DNA from: an uncultured Plesiomonas sp.
GTDB lineage: Bacteria > Pseudomonadota > Gammaproteobacteria > Enterobacterales > CAMTGL01
Direction: 5' to 3'
Assembly (NCBI GenBank): GCA_947071955.1
Contig: CAMTGL010000003.1
Span: 1-28,415 of the forward strand
DNA: 28,415 nt
The notes under the pieces are model-generated. The model was not told where the DNA came from. It was given only the letters and a program-made list of their open reading frames with translations, and made no database searches. Made by a program: the position numbers and the translations under genes. Positions within the stretch are counted from its first letter, which is position 1; each line of letters begins with the position of its first letter. Shown in pieces: positions 17,828 to 25,223 of the stretch.

Positions 17828-17878
17828 CATTACGTTGATGCGGGATATATTTTTATATCCACAATATTTAGCGTAATG
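17828..17878 (+). promoter_or_regulatory. Nested hairpin just upstream of cadB
   Basis: Outer arms CATTACG (17828-17834) / CGTAATG (17872-17878) enclose a nearly concentric inner hairpin GGATATA-TTTT-TATATCC (17843-17860). It ends 36 bases before the cadB ATG. If transcribed it would fold as a two-tier stem in the cadB leader; if not, it is a promoter-region palindrome. ATTACGTT is also found at 17737-17744, exactly as at 17829-17836. Confidence 0.5.
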
Positions 17879-17914
17879 GTGAAATTTCAAAAAAAATGAA
17901 ATTCAGGAGTCACC

Positions 17915-19237
17915 ATGTCATCGACGAAAAAAATCGGTCTACTTGCCTGTACAGGTGTTGTTGCCGGTAACATGATGGGTAGTGGTATCGCACTGCTGCC
18001 AGCTAACTTAGCTCGTATTGGTTCTATCTCCATTTGGGGTTGGGTTATTTCCCTGATTGGCGCAATGTCATTGGCTTATGTTTATGCGCGCCTAGCTACA
18101 AAGAACCCGCAAGAGGGTGGCCCAATTGCTTATGCAGGTGAGGTTGCTCCGGTTTTCGGTTTCCAAACCGGTGTGCTGTATTATCATGCAAACTGGATTG
18201 GTAACTTGGCAATTGCAATTACCGCAGTTGCGTATCTGTCTACATTCTTCCCAATTTTGAACCAGCCGGTTGCTGCCGGTATCGCTTGTATCGGTGCGGT
18301 ATGGTTCTTTACCTTTATCAACCTGCTGGGTGGTTCTTGGGTGAGCCGTTTGACCAGTATCGGTCTGGTTCTGGTTCTGATCCCAGTTGTAGGTACTGCT
18401 ATCTTCGGTTGGGCTTGGTTTGATACTGCCACTTATGTTGCTAACTGGAACACCACCGGTGAGCCAAACACTAAAGCCGTGATCAGCTCTGTGCTGCTGT
18501 GCTTGTGGGCATTCGTAGGTGTTGAATCTGCCGCGGTAAGTACCGGTATGGTTGAAAACCCACAGCGTACTGTTCCAATGGCAACCATGCTGGGAACAGG
18601 TCTGGCAGGTATCATCTACATTCTGGCTACTCAGGTAATGGCGGGTATGTTCCCTGCTGCTGAAATGGCTGCCTCTGGTGCACCATTTGCCGTAAGTACC
18701 TCTAAGATGGTTGGTTCTTGGGCTGTTCCACTGGTTTCTGCATTTACTGCTCTGGCATGTCTGACCTCTCTGGGTTCTTGGATGATGCTGGTAGGTCAAG
18801 CCGGTGCTCGTGCTGCACAAGACGGTAACTTCCCGGCTGTATATGGCGAGATGGACAAGAACGGCGTACCTAAGAAAGGCCTGATTCTGGCGTCTTGCAA
18901 AATGACTGCTCTGATGGTTCTGCTGACTGTAGCAAGTTCAAATGGCGCGAACGCTTCTGATCTGTTCGGCCAGCTGACCGGTATCGCGGTACTGCTGACT
19001 ATGCTGCCGTACTTCTACTCAGCGGTTAACCTGATTCGTTTCGAGGGTGCAACTACCCGTAGTGTTCTAAGCATCGTAGCGTCTGTAATTGCTGCAGCAT
19101 TCTGTTTCATCGCTCTGGCAGGTGCCGGTTCTGCTGAACTGACTGCAACCTTTATTGTTAGCCTGATCATCTTGATGTTCTACGCAAACAAAATTGGTAA
19201 GAAAAGCGCCGCAGACAAAGCCGCTTCAGCCGCGTAA
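17915..19237 (+). CDS. cadB: Lysine/cadaverine antiporter CadB
   Basis: Inner-membrane APC-family exchanger that imports lysine and exports cadaverine, so the decarboxylation cycle removes cytosolic protons. The 440-residue product has about twelve hydrophobic segments and the conserved start SSTKKIGLLACTGVVAGNMM, then GSGIALLPANLA. It also has GVLYYHANWIGNLAIAITAV, WAFVGVESAAVSTGMV and a short charged C terminus (KIGKKSAADKAASAA). AGGAG at 17905-17909 sits 5 bases before ATG 17915. Codon use differs from the neighbours: proline is CCA in 9 of 16 codons, and CTG and GGT are strongly preferred. cadA follows after 103 bases containing a long inverted repeat. Confidence 0.97.
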   Translation: MSSTKKIGLLACTGVVAGNMMGSGIALLPANLARIGSISIWGWVISLIGAMSLAYVYARLATKNPQEGGPIAYAGEVAPVFGFQTGVLYYHANWIGNLAIAITAVAYLSTFFPILNQPVAAGIACIGAVWFFTFINLLGGSWVSRLTSIGLVLVLIPVVGTAIFGWAWFDTATYVANWNTTGEPNTKAVISSVLLCLWAFVGVESAAVSTGMVENPQRTVPMATMLGTGLAGIIYILATQVMAGMFPAAEMAASGAPFAVSTSKMVGSWAVPLVSAFTALACLTSLGSWMMLVGQAGARAAQDGNFPAVYGEMDKNGVPKKGLILASCKMTALMVLLTVASSNGANASDLFGQLTGIAVLLTMLPYFYSAVNLIRFEGATTRSVLSIVASVIAAAFCFIALAGAGSAELTATFIVSLIILMFYANKIGKKSAADKAASAA

Positions 19238-19271
19238 TTTATGCGACTAACGCGATAAAGACTTCTCCTAA

Positions 19272-19320
19272 CGTGCCATTACACTCTTGATTATCTTGAT
19301 ATAACAAAGGTAATGGCACG
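19272..19320 (+). repeat. Long inverted repeat in the cadB-cadA junction
   Basis: Perfect 11-base arms CGTGCCATTAC (19272-19282) and GTAATGGCACG (19310-19320) flank a 27-base AT-rich interior, 20 bases before the cadA start. In the transcript this would make a stable stem between the two genes. Likely roles are partial termination, RNase processing or protection of the cadA message, to set CadA above CadB. No T run follows. Confidence 0.6.
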
Positions 19321-19340
19321 GTATTAAGTAAGGGTTGTAA

Positions 19341-21476
19341 ATGAATATTATTGCTATCATGAACCATATGGGCGCGTTCTTTAAAGAAGAGCCGATCCGT
19401 GAACTGCATGCGTCTTTAGAAGACAAAGGCTTCCAAGTTGTTTATCCAAACGATCGTGAAGATCTGCTGAAGTTGCTGGAAAACAATGCTCGCGTTGCGG
19501 GTGTGGTATTTGACTGGGATAACTACAGCTTAGACCTGTGCCGCGATATCAATGAACTGAACGAAAAGCTGCCTCTGTTCGCGTTTGCTAACACCCACTC
19601 AAGCCTGGACGTTAGCCTGAGCGATCTGCGCCTAAACGTAACTTTCTTTGAGTATGCGCTGGACATGGCTTCAGACATCACTCTGAAAATTAAGCAAGCT
19701 GTTGCTTCTTACATTGATGAGATCCTGCCTCCGCTGACTAAAGCACTGTTCAAATATGTTGACGAAGGCAAGTACACTTTCTGTACTCCAGGTCACATGG
19801 GCGGTACTGCGTTCCAGAAATCTCCAGTGGGTAGCATTTTCTATGATTTCTTCGGCGAGAACGCCATGAAGTCTGATATCTCTATCTCTGTAGGCGAGCT
19901 GGGTTCACTGCTGGACCATTCAGGCCCGCACAAAGAAGCAGAAGAGTACATTGCACGTACTTTCAATGCTGAGCGTAGCTACATGGTGACTAACGGTACA
20001 TCTACTGCGAACAAAATCGTAGGAATGTACTCAGCACCAGCTGGCAGCACCATCATGATCGACCGTAACTGCCACAAATCTCTGACTCACCTGATGATGA
20101 TGAGCGATGTGACTCCACTGTACTTCCGCCCAACCCGTAACGCTTACGGTATTTTAGGTGGTATCCCGCACAGTGAATTCACTCGTGAAACTATCGAGCA
20201 GAAAATTGCTGAAACACCAAATGCAGAGTGGCCAGTTCACGCCGTAGTAACTAACTCTACTTACGACGGTCTGCTGTATAACACTGATACCATCAAGCAA
20301 ACTCTGGATGTTAAGTCTATCCACTTTGACTCTGCATGGGTTCCTTATACTAACTTCCACCCTATCTACAAGGGCAAGTGTGGTATGAGCGGTGAGCGTG
20401 TACCGGGTAAAGTATTCTACGAAACCCAGTCTACTCACAAACTGCTGGCGGCGTTCTCTCAGGCTTCTATGATTCACGTTAAAGGTGATATCAACGAAGA
20501 GACCTTCAGCGAAGCGTACATGATGCACACCTCTACCTCTCCACATTACGGTATCGTAGCCTCTACTGAGACTGCTGCTGCAATGATGAAAGGCAACTCA
20601 GGTAAGCGTCTGATTCAAGGTTCTATCGACCGCGCAATTCGTTTCCGTAAGGAAATCAAGCAACTGCGTGCTGAGTGCGAAGGTTGGTTCTTCGACGTAT
20701 GGCAGCCAGAGAACATTGATGAAGTGGCTTGCTGGAACTTGGATCCGAAAGACGGCTGGCATGGCTTCAAGGACATCGATGAAAATCATATGTTCCTTGA
20801 CCCAATCAAAGTTACCCTGCTGACTCCGGGCCTGAGCAAAGAAGGTTCTTTAGAAGAGCAAGGTATCCCAGCATCACTGGTTGCTAAGTTCCTAGACGAC
20901 CGTGGCATCATCGTTGAGAAGACTGGTCCTTACAACCTGCTGTTCCTGTTCAGCATCGGTATCGATAAGACCAAGGCTCTGAGCCTGCTGCGCGGCCTGA
21001 CTGAGTTCAAACGCTGCTACGACCTGAACATGAAGGTTAAGAACGTACTGCCAAGCGTGTACGCATCTAACCCAGAGTTCTACGAAGAGATGCGCATCCA
21101 AGAACTGGCACAAGGCATTCACAAGCTGATTTGCCATCACAACCTGCCAGAACTGATGTACACTGCGTTCGAAGTTCTGCCTAAGCTGGTGATGACTCCA
21201 CACGCTGCGTTCCAACAAGAACTGCGTGGCAACATCGAAGAGTGCTACCTGGAAGACATGGTTGGTAAGATCAATGCGAACATGATCCTGCCATACCCAC
21301 CAGGTGTTCCACTGGTAATGCCAGGTGAGATGATCACCGAAGAGAGCCGCCCAGTGCTGGACTTCCTGCAAATGCTGTGCGAAATCGGGGCTCACTTCCC
21401 AGGTTTCGAAACTGATATCCACGGTGCATACCGTCAAGATGACGGCCGTTACACTGTGAAAATCATCAAGCAGTAA
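19341..21476 (+). CDS. cadA: Lysine decarboxylase CadA (acid-inducible type)
   Basis: PLP-dependent fold type I decarboxylase that converts lysine to cadaverine and CO2, consuming a cytosolic proton; E. coli LdcI is a decamer inhibited by ppGpp. The 711-residue product has an N-terminal wing domain (to about 130), a linker, the PLP domain with GKYTFCTPGHMGG and SDISISVGELGSLLDHSG, the PLP lysine at residue 367 in STHKLLAAFSQ (same number as E. coli) and the C-terminal domain ending ADGRYTVK-like. AAGGG at 19330-19334 lies 6 bases before ATG. Pairing with cadB and cadC supports CadA function; by sequence alone, LdcC is close. Codons are biased toward CTG, AAC, TAC and CCA. A strong terminator follows. 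Confidence 0.97.
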   Translation: MNIIAIMNHMGAFFKEEPIRELHASLEDKGFQVVYPNDREDLLKLLENNARVAGVVFDWDNYSLDLCRDINELNEKLPLFAFANTHSSLDVSLSDLRLNVTFFEYALDMASDITLKIKQAVASYIDEILPPLTKALFKYVDEGKYTFCTPGHMGGTAFQKSPVGSIFYDFFGENAMKSDISISVGELGSLLDHSGPHKEAEEYIARTFNAERSYMVTNGTSTANKIVGMYSAPAGSTIMIDRNCHKSLTHLMMMSDVTPLYFRPTRNAYGILGGIPHSEFTRETIEQKIAETPNAEWPVHAVVTNSTYDGLLYNTDTIKQTLDVKSIHFDSAWVPYTNFHPIYKGKCGMSGERVPGKVFYETQSTHKLLAAFSQASMIHVKGDINEETFSEAYMMHTSTSPHYGIVASTETAAAMMKGNSGKRLIQGSIDRAIRFRKEIKQLRAECEGWFFDVWQPENIDEVACWNLDPKDGWHGFKDIDENHMFLDPIKVTLLTPGLSKEGSLEEQGIPASLVAKFLDDRGIIVEKTGPYNLLFLFSIGIDKTKALSLLRGLTEFKRCYDLNMKVKNVLPSVYASNPEFYEEMRIQELAQGIHKLICHHNLPELMYTAFEVLPKLVMTPHAAFQQELRGNIEECYLEDMVGKINANMILPYPPGVPLVMPGEMITEESRPVLDFLQMLCEIGAHFPGFETDIHGAYRQDDGRYTVKIIKQ

Positions 21477-21487
21477 TTTGTATATAC

Positions 21488-21518
21488 AAAAAACGGCGCA
21501 TTTAGCGCCGTTTTTTTT
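21488..21518 (+). terminator. Intrinsic terminator after cadA
   Basis: Stem AAAAAACGGCGC / GCGCCGTTTTTT (21488-21499, 21505-21516) with loop ATTTA, running into eight T residues, 12 bases after the cadA stop. The A-rich left arm also makes it workable on the other strand. Confidence 0.95.
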
Positions 21519-21616
21519 ACCTTACGTTCATGAAATCTTATATTCTTAACCTATTCTACTTTACCCATTCAAATTAAACGCTGATTGCCCTGCTGCGCGT
21601 TCGGAGCACGTAATTG

Positions 21617-22474
21617 ATGAAAAATGTACTGTCTATCCAATCTCATGTGGTTTATGGCTATGCGGGCAACAAAGCCGCCGTATTACCAATGCAATTGCTG
21701 GGTGTTGATGTTTGGCCATTGCATACGGTGCAATTCTCCAATCATACCCAATATAAAAAATGGCAAGGTATGGTCTTTCCGCAGGAGCAAATTGGTCTGA
21801 TTACCCAAGGAATGGATGAGATCGGTGTACTTAATGAGTGTGATGCAGTGCTGTCGGGCTATATTGGGGCGGCAGAGCAGGGGCAATCTATTTTAGCCAC
21901 CGTGCGTGCGGTGAAGGCAAAAAATCCTGATGCGCTCTATTTTTGTGATCCGGTCATGGGGCATCCGGAAAAAGGCTGTATTGTTGCCGATGGTGTAGCC
22001 GAGTTCCTAACCTGTGATGCTGTACCTTGTGCTGATGTATTAGCACCTAATCTGATAGAGCTGCAAATTTTGTCGGGCATGGCTGTTGATAATTTTGAAC
22101 AGGCCGTGGCTGCAGCAAAACATTTACTGACGCGTGGCCCGAAAATGGTGCTGGTAAAGCATCTGAGCCGTGCGGGTAAAAATCCTGAGCAGTTTGAAAT
22201 GTTGTTGGTTAGCCAGCAGCAGACTCTGCACATCAGCCGTCCGCTGCATGATTTTGATCGTCAGCCTGTCGGCGTTGGTGACCTGACCAGTGCTGTTTTT
22301 CTGGCCAACTTGCTAAACGGTAAAACCGAGCGCGAAGCGTTTGAGCATACCGCTAATGCGATTAATGATGTGATGACCTGTACACTGCAAAACCAAAAAT
22401 ATGAACTCCAAATTGTTGCTGCGCGTGATCATATTGTGAACCCGGTCAGCCAATATCGGGCGCAAGTGCTTTGA
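21617..22474 (+). CDS. pdxY: Pyridoxal kinase PdxY
   Basis: Ribokinase-family kinase that phosphorylates pyridoxal with ATP to pyridoxal 5'-phosphate in the salvage pathway. The 285-residue product starts MKNVLSIQSHVVYGYAGNKA, with TVQFSNHTQYKKW and YFCDPVMGHPEKGCIV in the substrate region. The anion-hole/catalytic block is PVGVGDLTSA near residue 220; all are typical of PdxY. The start could be the TTG at 21614 or the ATG at 21617, which give products one residue apart; GGAG at 21603-21606 fits both. It follows the cadA terminator, so it should have its own promoter in the 98 bases between them. It would supply the cofactor CadA needs, which is an inference from proximity. Confidence 0.94.
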   Translation: MKNVLSIQSHVVYGYAGNKAAVLPMQLLGVDVWPLHTVQFSNHTQYKKWQGMVFPQEQIGLITQGMDEIGVLNECDAVLSGYIGAAEQGQSILATVRAVKAKNPDALYFCDPVMGHPEKGCIVADGVAEFLTCDAVPCADVLAPNLIELQILSGMAVDNFEQAVAAAKHLLTRGPKMVLVKHLSRAGKNPEQFEMLLVSQQQTLHISRPLHDFDRQPVGVGDLTSAVFLANLLNGKTEREAFEHTANAINDVMTCTLQNQKYELQIVAARDHIVNPVSQYRAQVL

Positions 22475-22509
22475 TCCTTGCATCCTAAGCTATTGAGCGA
22501 TAACGTGCG

Positions 22510-22539
22510 TACGGGTAGCTGAGGTATTCGCTACCCGTA
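22510..22539 (+). repeat. Hairpin after pdxY
   Basis: Perfect 10-base arms TACGGGTAGC / GCTACCCGTA (22510-22519, 22530-22539) with a 10-base loop, 35 bases after the pdxY stop. No T run follows, so it is at best an atypical terminator or mRNA 3'-end structure. tilS begins 98 bases later. Confidence 0.55.
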
Positions 22540-22637
22540 TTGCCATAACAACCTGTATGATAATTCCGATAATCCTATCAATAACAGATTGTTATCCCCT
22601 CTTTGTGCTGATCCAGATTAATGACCTTTAAAATCTT

Positions 22638-23957
22638 ATGAACAGCGATCTTATTCTGACACATGCAGCTGAATGCCTCGGACAAGATACCCGTATCTTA
22701 GTGGCGTACAGTGGTGGTGTTGACTCAACAGTACTGCTGCATGTCATGGTGCGTTTGCGCACACTTAACCCGTCATTAGTGTTGCGGGCGGTACATGTTC
22801 ATCATGGTTTAAGCCAGAATGCCGATATGTGGGCTGATCACTGTGCGCAGATTTGCGCGCAATGGAACGTACCGCTAGATGTGGCGCGCGTACAGGTGCA
22901 AAAAACACAGACCAGCCTTGAAGCCTCCGCCCGCGATGCTCGTTATCAGGCAATCAGTAGTCTGCTGGTTGCCGGAGAGAGCTTGGTCACAGCCCAACAT
23001 CTGGATGACCAGATGGAGACGGTACTGCTGGCGCTAAAGCGCGGCAGTGGCCCAGCCGGTTTAGCTGCAATGACTGATCGAATGCCATTTACCCGTGGGC
23101 AGCAATTACGCCCGTTGTTGAAAGTGACCCGTGCTGAAATCGAAGCTTATGCGCAGCACAATCAACTACGCTGGATTGAAGATGAAAGTAATGCCGATCC
23201 GCGTTTTGACCGTAATTTCTTGCGTTTACGGGTACTACCAACCTTAACCCAGCGTTGGCCGCATATCGGTGATGCTATTGCCCGCAGTGCTGCGCTGTGC
23301 GGTGAGCAGGAGGCTCTGCTCGATGAGTTGCTGCTCGAATCGCTGCAAGCGCTGCTCGATGATGAGGAGTCTATCGAAATTGATGGGCTCAAAGCCATGT
23401 CTGATTTTAAGCGACAAGCTGTACTGCGCCGCTGGTTCTCCTGCCTTGGTGTGCTGATGCCATCACGCGAGCAACTGCAACGGCTGTGGTCGCAGGTTGC
23501 CCTTGCACGTGCTGATGCAGACCCTATTTTGGGCATTCAGCAGTGGCAGGTACGCCGTTTTAAACAGCGTTTGTACCTGTTACCGCAAATGCAGCCACTG
23601 CATGATACCGTACACATGTGGAATGGCCTTGGCCCGTTAACTCTGCCGGATCATCTGGGTGAATTGCGGTTGCAAAGCGGTGGTATTACCGTACGTGCTC
23701 CGTTACCGGCTGAGTTTGTCAGCATCCGTTTTCGGGCGCAGGGTAAATTTCATATCATCGGGCGTAACGGTTCACGCCAGTTGAAAAAACTGTGGCAAGA
23801 GAATCAGATCCCGCCGTGGCAGCGTGATCGTATTCCACTGCTGTTTTATGGTGAAACCCTGATCGCTGCACTGGGCGTATTTGTCACCCGTGAAGGGCAG
23901 GCGGTAGAAAAAGAGCCTCAATGGCAAATTTACTGGGCTAAACCGTGGCTTTGCTGA
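22638..23957 (+). CDS. tilS: tRNA(Ile)-lysidine synthetase TilS
   Basis: ATP-dependent enzyme that attaches lysine to C34 of the CAU-anticodon isoleucine tRNA, changing its specificity from Met/AUG to Ile/AUA; essential for decoding. The 439-residue product has the PP-loop motif AYSGGVDST near residues 23-31 and the HVHHGLSQNADMW block. It also has TAQHLDDQMET, the conserved GSGPAGLAAM and RWIEDESNADPRFDRNFLR, and the C-terminal tRNA-binding domain (FHIIGRNGSRQLKKLWQE, LLFYGETLIAALGVFVT). The length is close to E. coli TilS (432). In E. coli the accA-tilS interval also contains yaeR; no yaeR is present here and pdxY stands next to tilS. Confidence 0.96.
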   Translation: MNSDLILTHAAECLGQDTRILVAYSGGVDSTVLLHVMVRLRTLNPSLVLRAVHVHHGLSQNADMWADHCAQICAQWNVPLDVARVQVQKTQTSLEASARDARYQAISSLLVAGESLVTAQHLDDQMETVLLALKRGSGPAGLAAMTDRMPFTRGQQLRPLLKVTRAEIEAYAQHNQLRWIEDESNADPRFDRNFLRLRVLPTLTQRWPHIGDAIARSAALCGEQEALLDELLLESLQALLDDEESIEIDGLKAMSDFKRQAVLRRWFSCLGVLMPSREQLQRLWSQVALARADADPILGIQQWQVRRFKQRLYLLPQMQPLHDTVHMWNGLGPLTLPDHLGELRLQSGGITVRAPLPAEFVSIRFRAQGKFHIIGRNGSRQLKKLWQENQIPPWQRDRIPLLFYGETLIAALGVFVTREGQAVEKEPQWQIYWAKPWLC

Positions 23958-23986
23958 TAGCTCTGCGCGTTATTGACAGGTCGAGC

Positions 23987-24033
23987 TATGGTTTGTTGCG
24001 TTGTTTGGGTTTGCATCAACACGACAAACCATA
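23987..24033. repeat. Inverted repeat upstream of the cytochrome gene
   Basis: Perfect 10-base arms TATGGTTTGT (23987-23996) and ACAAACCATA (24024-24033) with a 27-base interior, between the tilS stop and the cytochrome start at 24069. It could be a tilS 3'-end structure or an operator. No T run is present and no regulator can be named. Confidence 0.45.
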
Positions 24034-24068
24034 AAGAATAAAAAAGCAGAATAATAAAAGGGATAAAT

Positions 24069-24392
24069 ATGAAATCAGGCGTATTTTTCGCTCTGCTGCT
24101 TGCAGCTGGCGTATCCTCGTCGGTACTGGCAGCTGACGGCAATATTGAAGCGGGTAAAGTGCTTTCAGCCAGCTGTGCCTCTTGCCACGGCAAAGCTGGC
24201 ATTGCCGCTATTCCAATCTATCCGAGTCTGGCCGGACAAAATGCGGCCTATCTGGATATCTCAATGCGTGCCTACCGTGATGGCGATCGCACTGGCGGTA
24301 TGACCAGTATGATGATCCCATTGATGGAGAGCATGACCGATCAACAACTGGCTGATTTAGCCGCTTACTATGCCAGCCTAAAAGGGAAGTGA
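24069..24392 (+). CDS. Small secreted monohaem class I cytochrome c
   Basis: Periplasmic electron carrier. The 107-residue precursor has a Sec signal peptide (residues 1-21; ALLLAAGVSSSVLA then AD). The mature domain is only about 85 residues with one haem site, Cys36-Ala-Ser-Cys39-His40. A C-terminal Met-rich stretch (GGMTSMMIPLMESM) should supply the axial Met, and the closing helix is LADLAAYYASLKGK. The YPSLAGQNAAYL segment is typical of the cytochrome c553/c4-type family. AAAGGG precedes ATG 24069. No oxidase, reductase or maturation gene lies nearby, so its partner cannot be read from context. It is convergent with rof. Confidence 0.9.
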   Translation: MKSGVFFALLLAAGVSSSVLAADGNIEAGKVLSASCASCHGKAGIAAIPIYPSLAGQNAAYLDISMRAYRDGDRTGGMTSMMIPLMESMTDQQLADLAAYYASLKGK

Positions 24393-24447
24393 TCCCGCAA
24401 AATCAGCGCGATAAGTGCTTGTTTAGTCATATTTACTTAGCGTCAGA

Positions 24448-24696
24448 CTAATCAAAAAACTGGACACCGAACCGCTCATGGCTGACCGAGTGTAAGGTGT
24501 CCAGACGCAGCGTCATCTCATACCCATCAGACAGTTGTACCACGATAAACTCCTGATGATCTTTTACCTGCATATCCAGAGCCTTGCCCTCAATCACTTC
24601 GCCCGATTTTTGGGTGATATGCAGCCGGTAATGGTGCATACACGCCAGTTCAAGCAAGTCATAAATAGCACAAGATATAGGCTGATACTCTTTCAT
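24448..24696 (-). CDS. rof: Rho-binding antiterminator Rof (YaeO)
   Basis: Small cytosolic protein that binds the Rho hexamer and inhibits Rho-dependent termination. The 82-residue product is close to E. coli Rof (84). It shares the YQPISCAIYDLLELACMHHY start and the pattern of alternating beta strands ending in LRLDTLHSVSHERFG. The reading frame is open to 24750, but the ATG at 24696 has GGAG 7 bases upstream and matches the family N terminus. It lies downstream of yaeP on the same strand with a 138-base gap, a wider spacing than expected for a tight operon. Confidence 0.92.
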   Translation of the reverse strand: MKEYQPISCAIYDLLELACMHHYRLHITQKSGEVIEGKALDMQVKDHQEFIVVQLSDGYEMTLRLDTLHSVSHERFGVQFFD

Positions 24697-24834
24697 CGTA
24701 GTACTCCTCTGCGCACGCGGCGCGCGGTAAACCGTATAAGTACAAGACAACGTATTACTGCTGATGTGATAAGCTGTTTATCTCTTTCATTGATAGGTCA
24801 TGCACAGTGCGTTATGCATCAGTGCATCATAGAT

Positions 24835-25035
24835 TTATTTCAGCTCGACATCACTCATCAATAAATTTGCTGCTGCGTAAGCTGCTTCTTGACGAACATC
24901 TTCCGGCAGACTGCTGTTTTCAGCTATCCGGTCTAACGTTTTTAATACACAAAGCAGCGCATCGGAAATATAGCCAACTTCACCACTGCCAATTTGTGCA
25001 TATACCTGACGGACGCGCTCGCCGAATTGCCACAT
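24835..25035 (-). CDS. yaeP: UPF0253 family protein YaeP
   Basis: Conserved small protein of unknown function, usually found next to rof. The 66-residue product has the family core SGEVGYISDALLCVLKTLD and the C-terminal EAAYAAANLLMSDVELK, which align with E. coli YaeP, also 66 residues. Three in-frame ATGs exist at 25047, 25038 and 25035. GAGG at 25045-25042 is 6 bases from the ATG at 25035, only 3 from 25038, and overlaps the first, so I choose 25035. It is predicted to be helical, with no membrane segment or signal peptide. It is divergent from the AbgT-type transporter gene. Confidence 0.9.
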   Translation of the reverse strand: MWQFGERVRQVYAQIGSGEVGYISDALLCVLKTLDRIAENSSLPEDVRQEAAYAAANLLMSDVELK

Positions 25036-25077
25036 CATAAACCTCATAAAATAAATAAAAATACGGGCATTACATCT

Positions 25078-25097
25078 GCTTGTAGTTTACTACAAGC
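25078..25097. promoter_or_regulatory. Palindrome in the yaeP / AbgT-type divergent region
   Basis: GCTTGTAGT (25078-25086) and ACTACAAGC (25089-25097) form a perfect inverted repeat with two central T residues, 43 bases upstream of the yaeP start. As a binding site it could repress yaeP-rof or act on both directions. As RNA it would be a small hairpin without a T run. Confidence 0.5.
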
Positions 25098-25108
25098 TAT
25101 TACATAAA

Positions 25109-25137
25109 GAAGATCTTGCATATACAAGGAAGATCTT
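25109..25137. promoter_or_regulatory. Two GAAGATCTT repeats 20 bases apart
   Basis: Exact 9-base direct repeats at 25109-25117 and 25129-25137, each containing the 8-base palindrome AAGATCTT. The 20-base offset is about two helical turns, the layout expected for two dimers binding cooperatively on one DNA face. The regulator is unknown. Confidence 0.5.
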
Positions 25138-25223
25138 TTCGTTATTTTGGCAATCGGTTTACTCAAAAATTATGCAAATAAAGGAAAATAGACCGTTACG
25201 TTTTGATGATATGTGCGCAATCT

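Larger units (their letters stand above)
16788..17914. other. AT-rich non-coding spacer between cadC and cadB
   Basis: This 1127-base stretch holds no convincing gene. Two overlapping ORFs (17064-17246 and 17162-17371) lack ribosome sites and have biased, low-complexity composition. The DNA is clearly AT-rich: bases 17281-17400 contain 31 G+C by hand count (26%), unlike the flanking genes. It contains a six-unit heptamer array, two inverted repeats, two short tandem duplications and a nested hairpin just before cadB, listed separately. Known cadBA control by CadC and H-NS in E. coli suggests that the cadB promoter and CadC sites lie in the last few hundred bases. I cannot place a -35/-10 pair confidently, and no terminator for cadC is evident. 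Confidence 0.75.

Noticed and set aside
18092..18820. Minus-strand ORF of 242 codons inside cadB
   Set aside because: It is a composition artefact of biased codons in cadB; the predicted protein is Thr/Ser/Asn/Gln-rich with no recognisable fold or start site.
20892..21437. Minus-strand ORF of 181 codons inside cadA
   Set aside because: It is opposite a perfectly conserved CadA coding region. The strong codon bias of cadA suppresses stops in the antisense frame, which explains its length.
24751..24834. GCAC/GTGC-rich inverted repeats between yaeP and rof as a terminator
   Set aside because: Arms are short and no T run follows on the minus strand, so the evidence is too weak to call.
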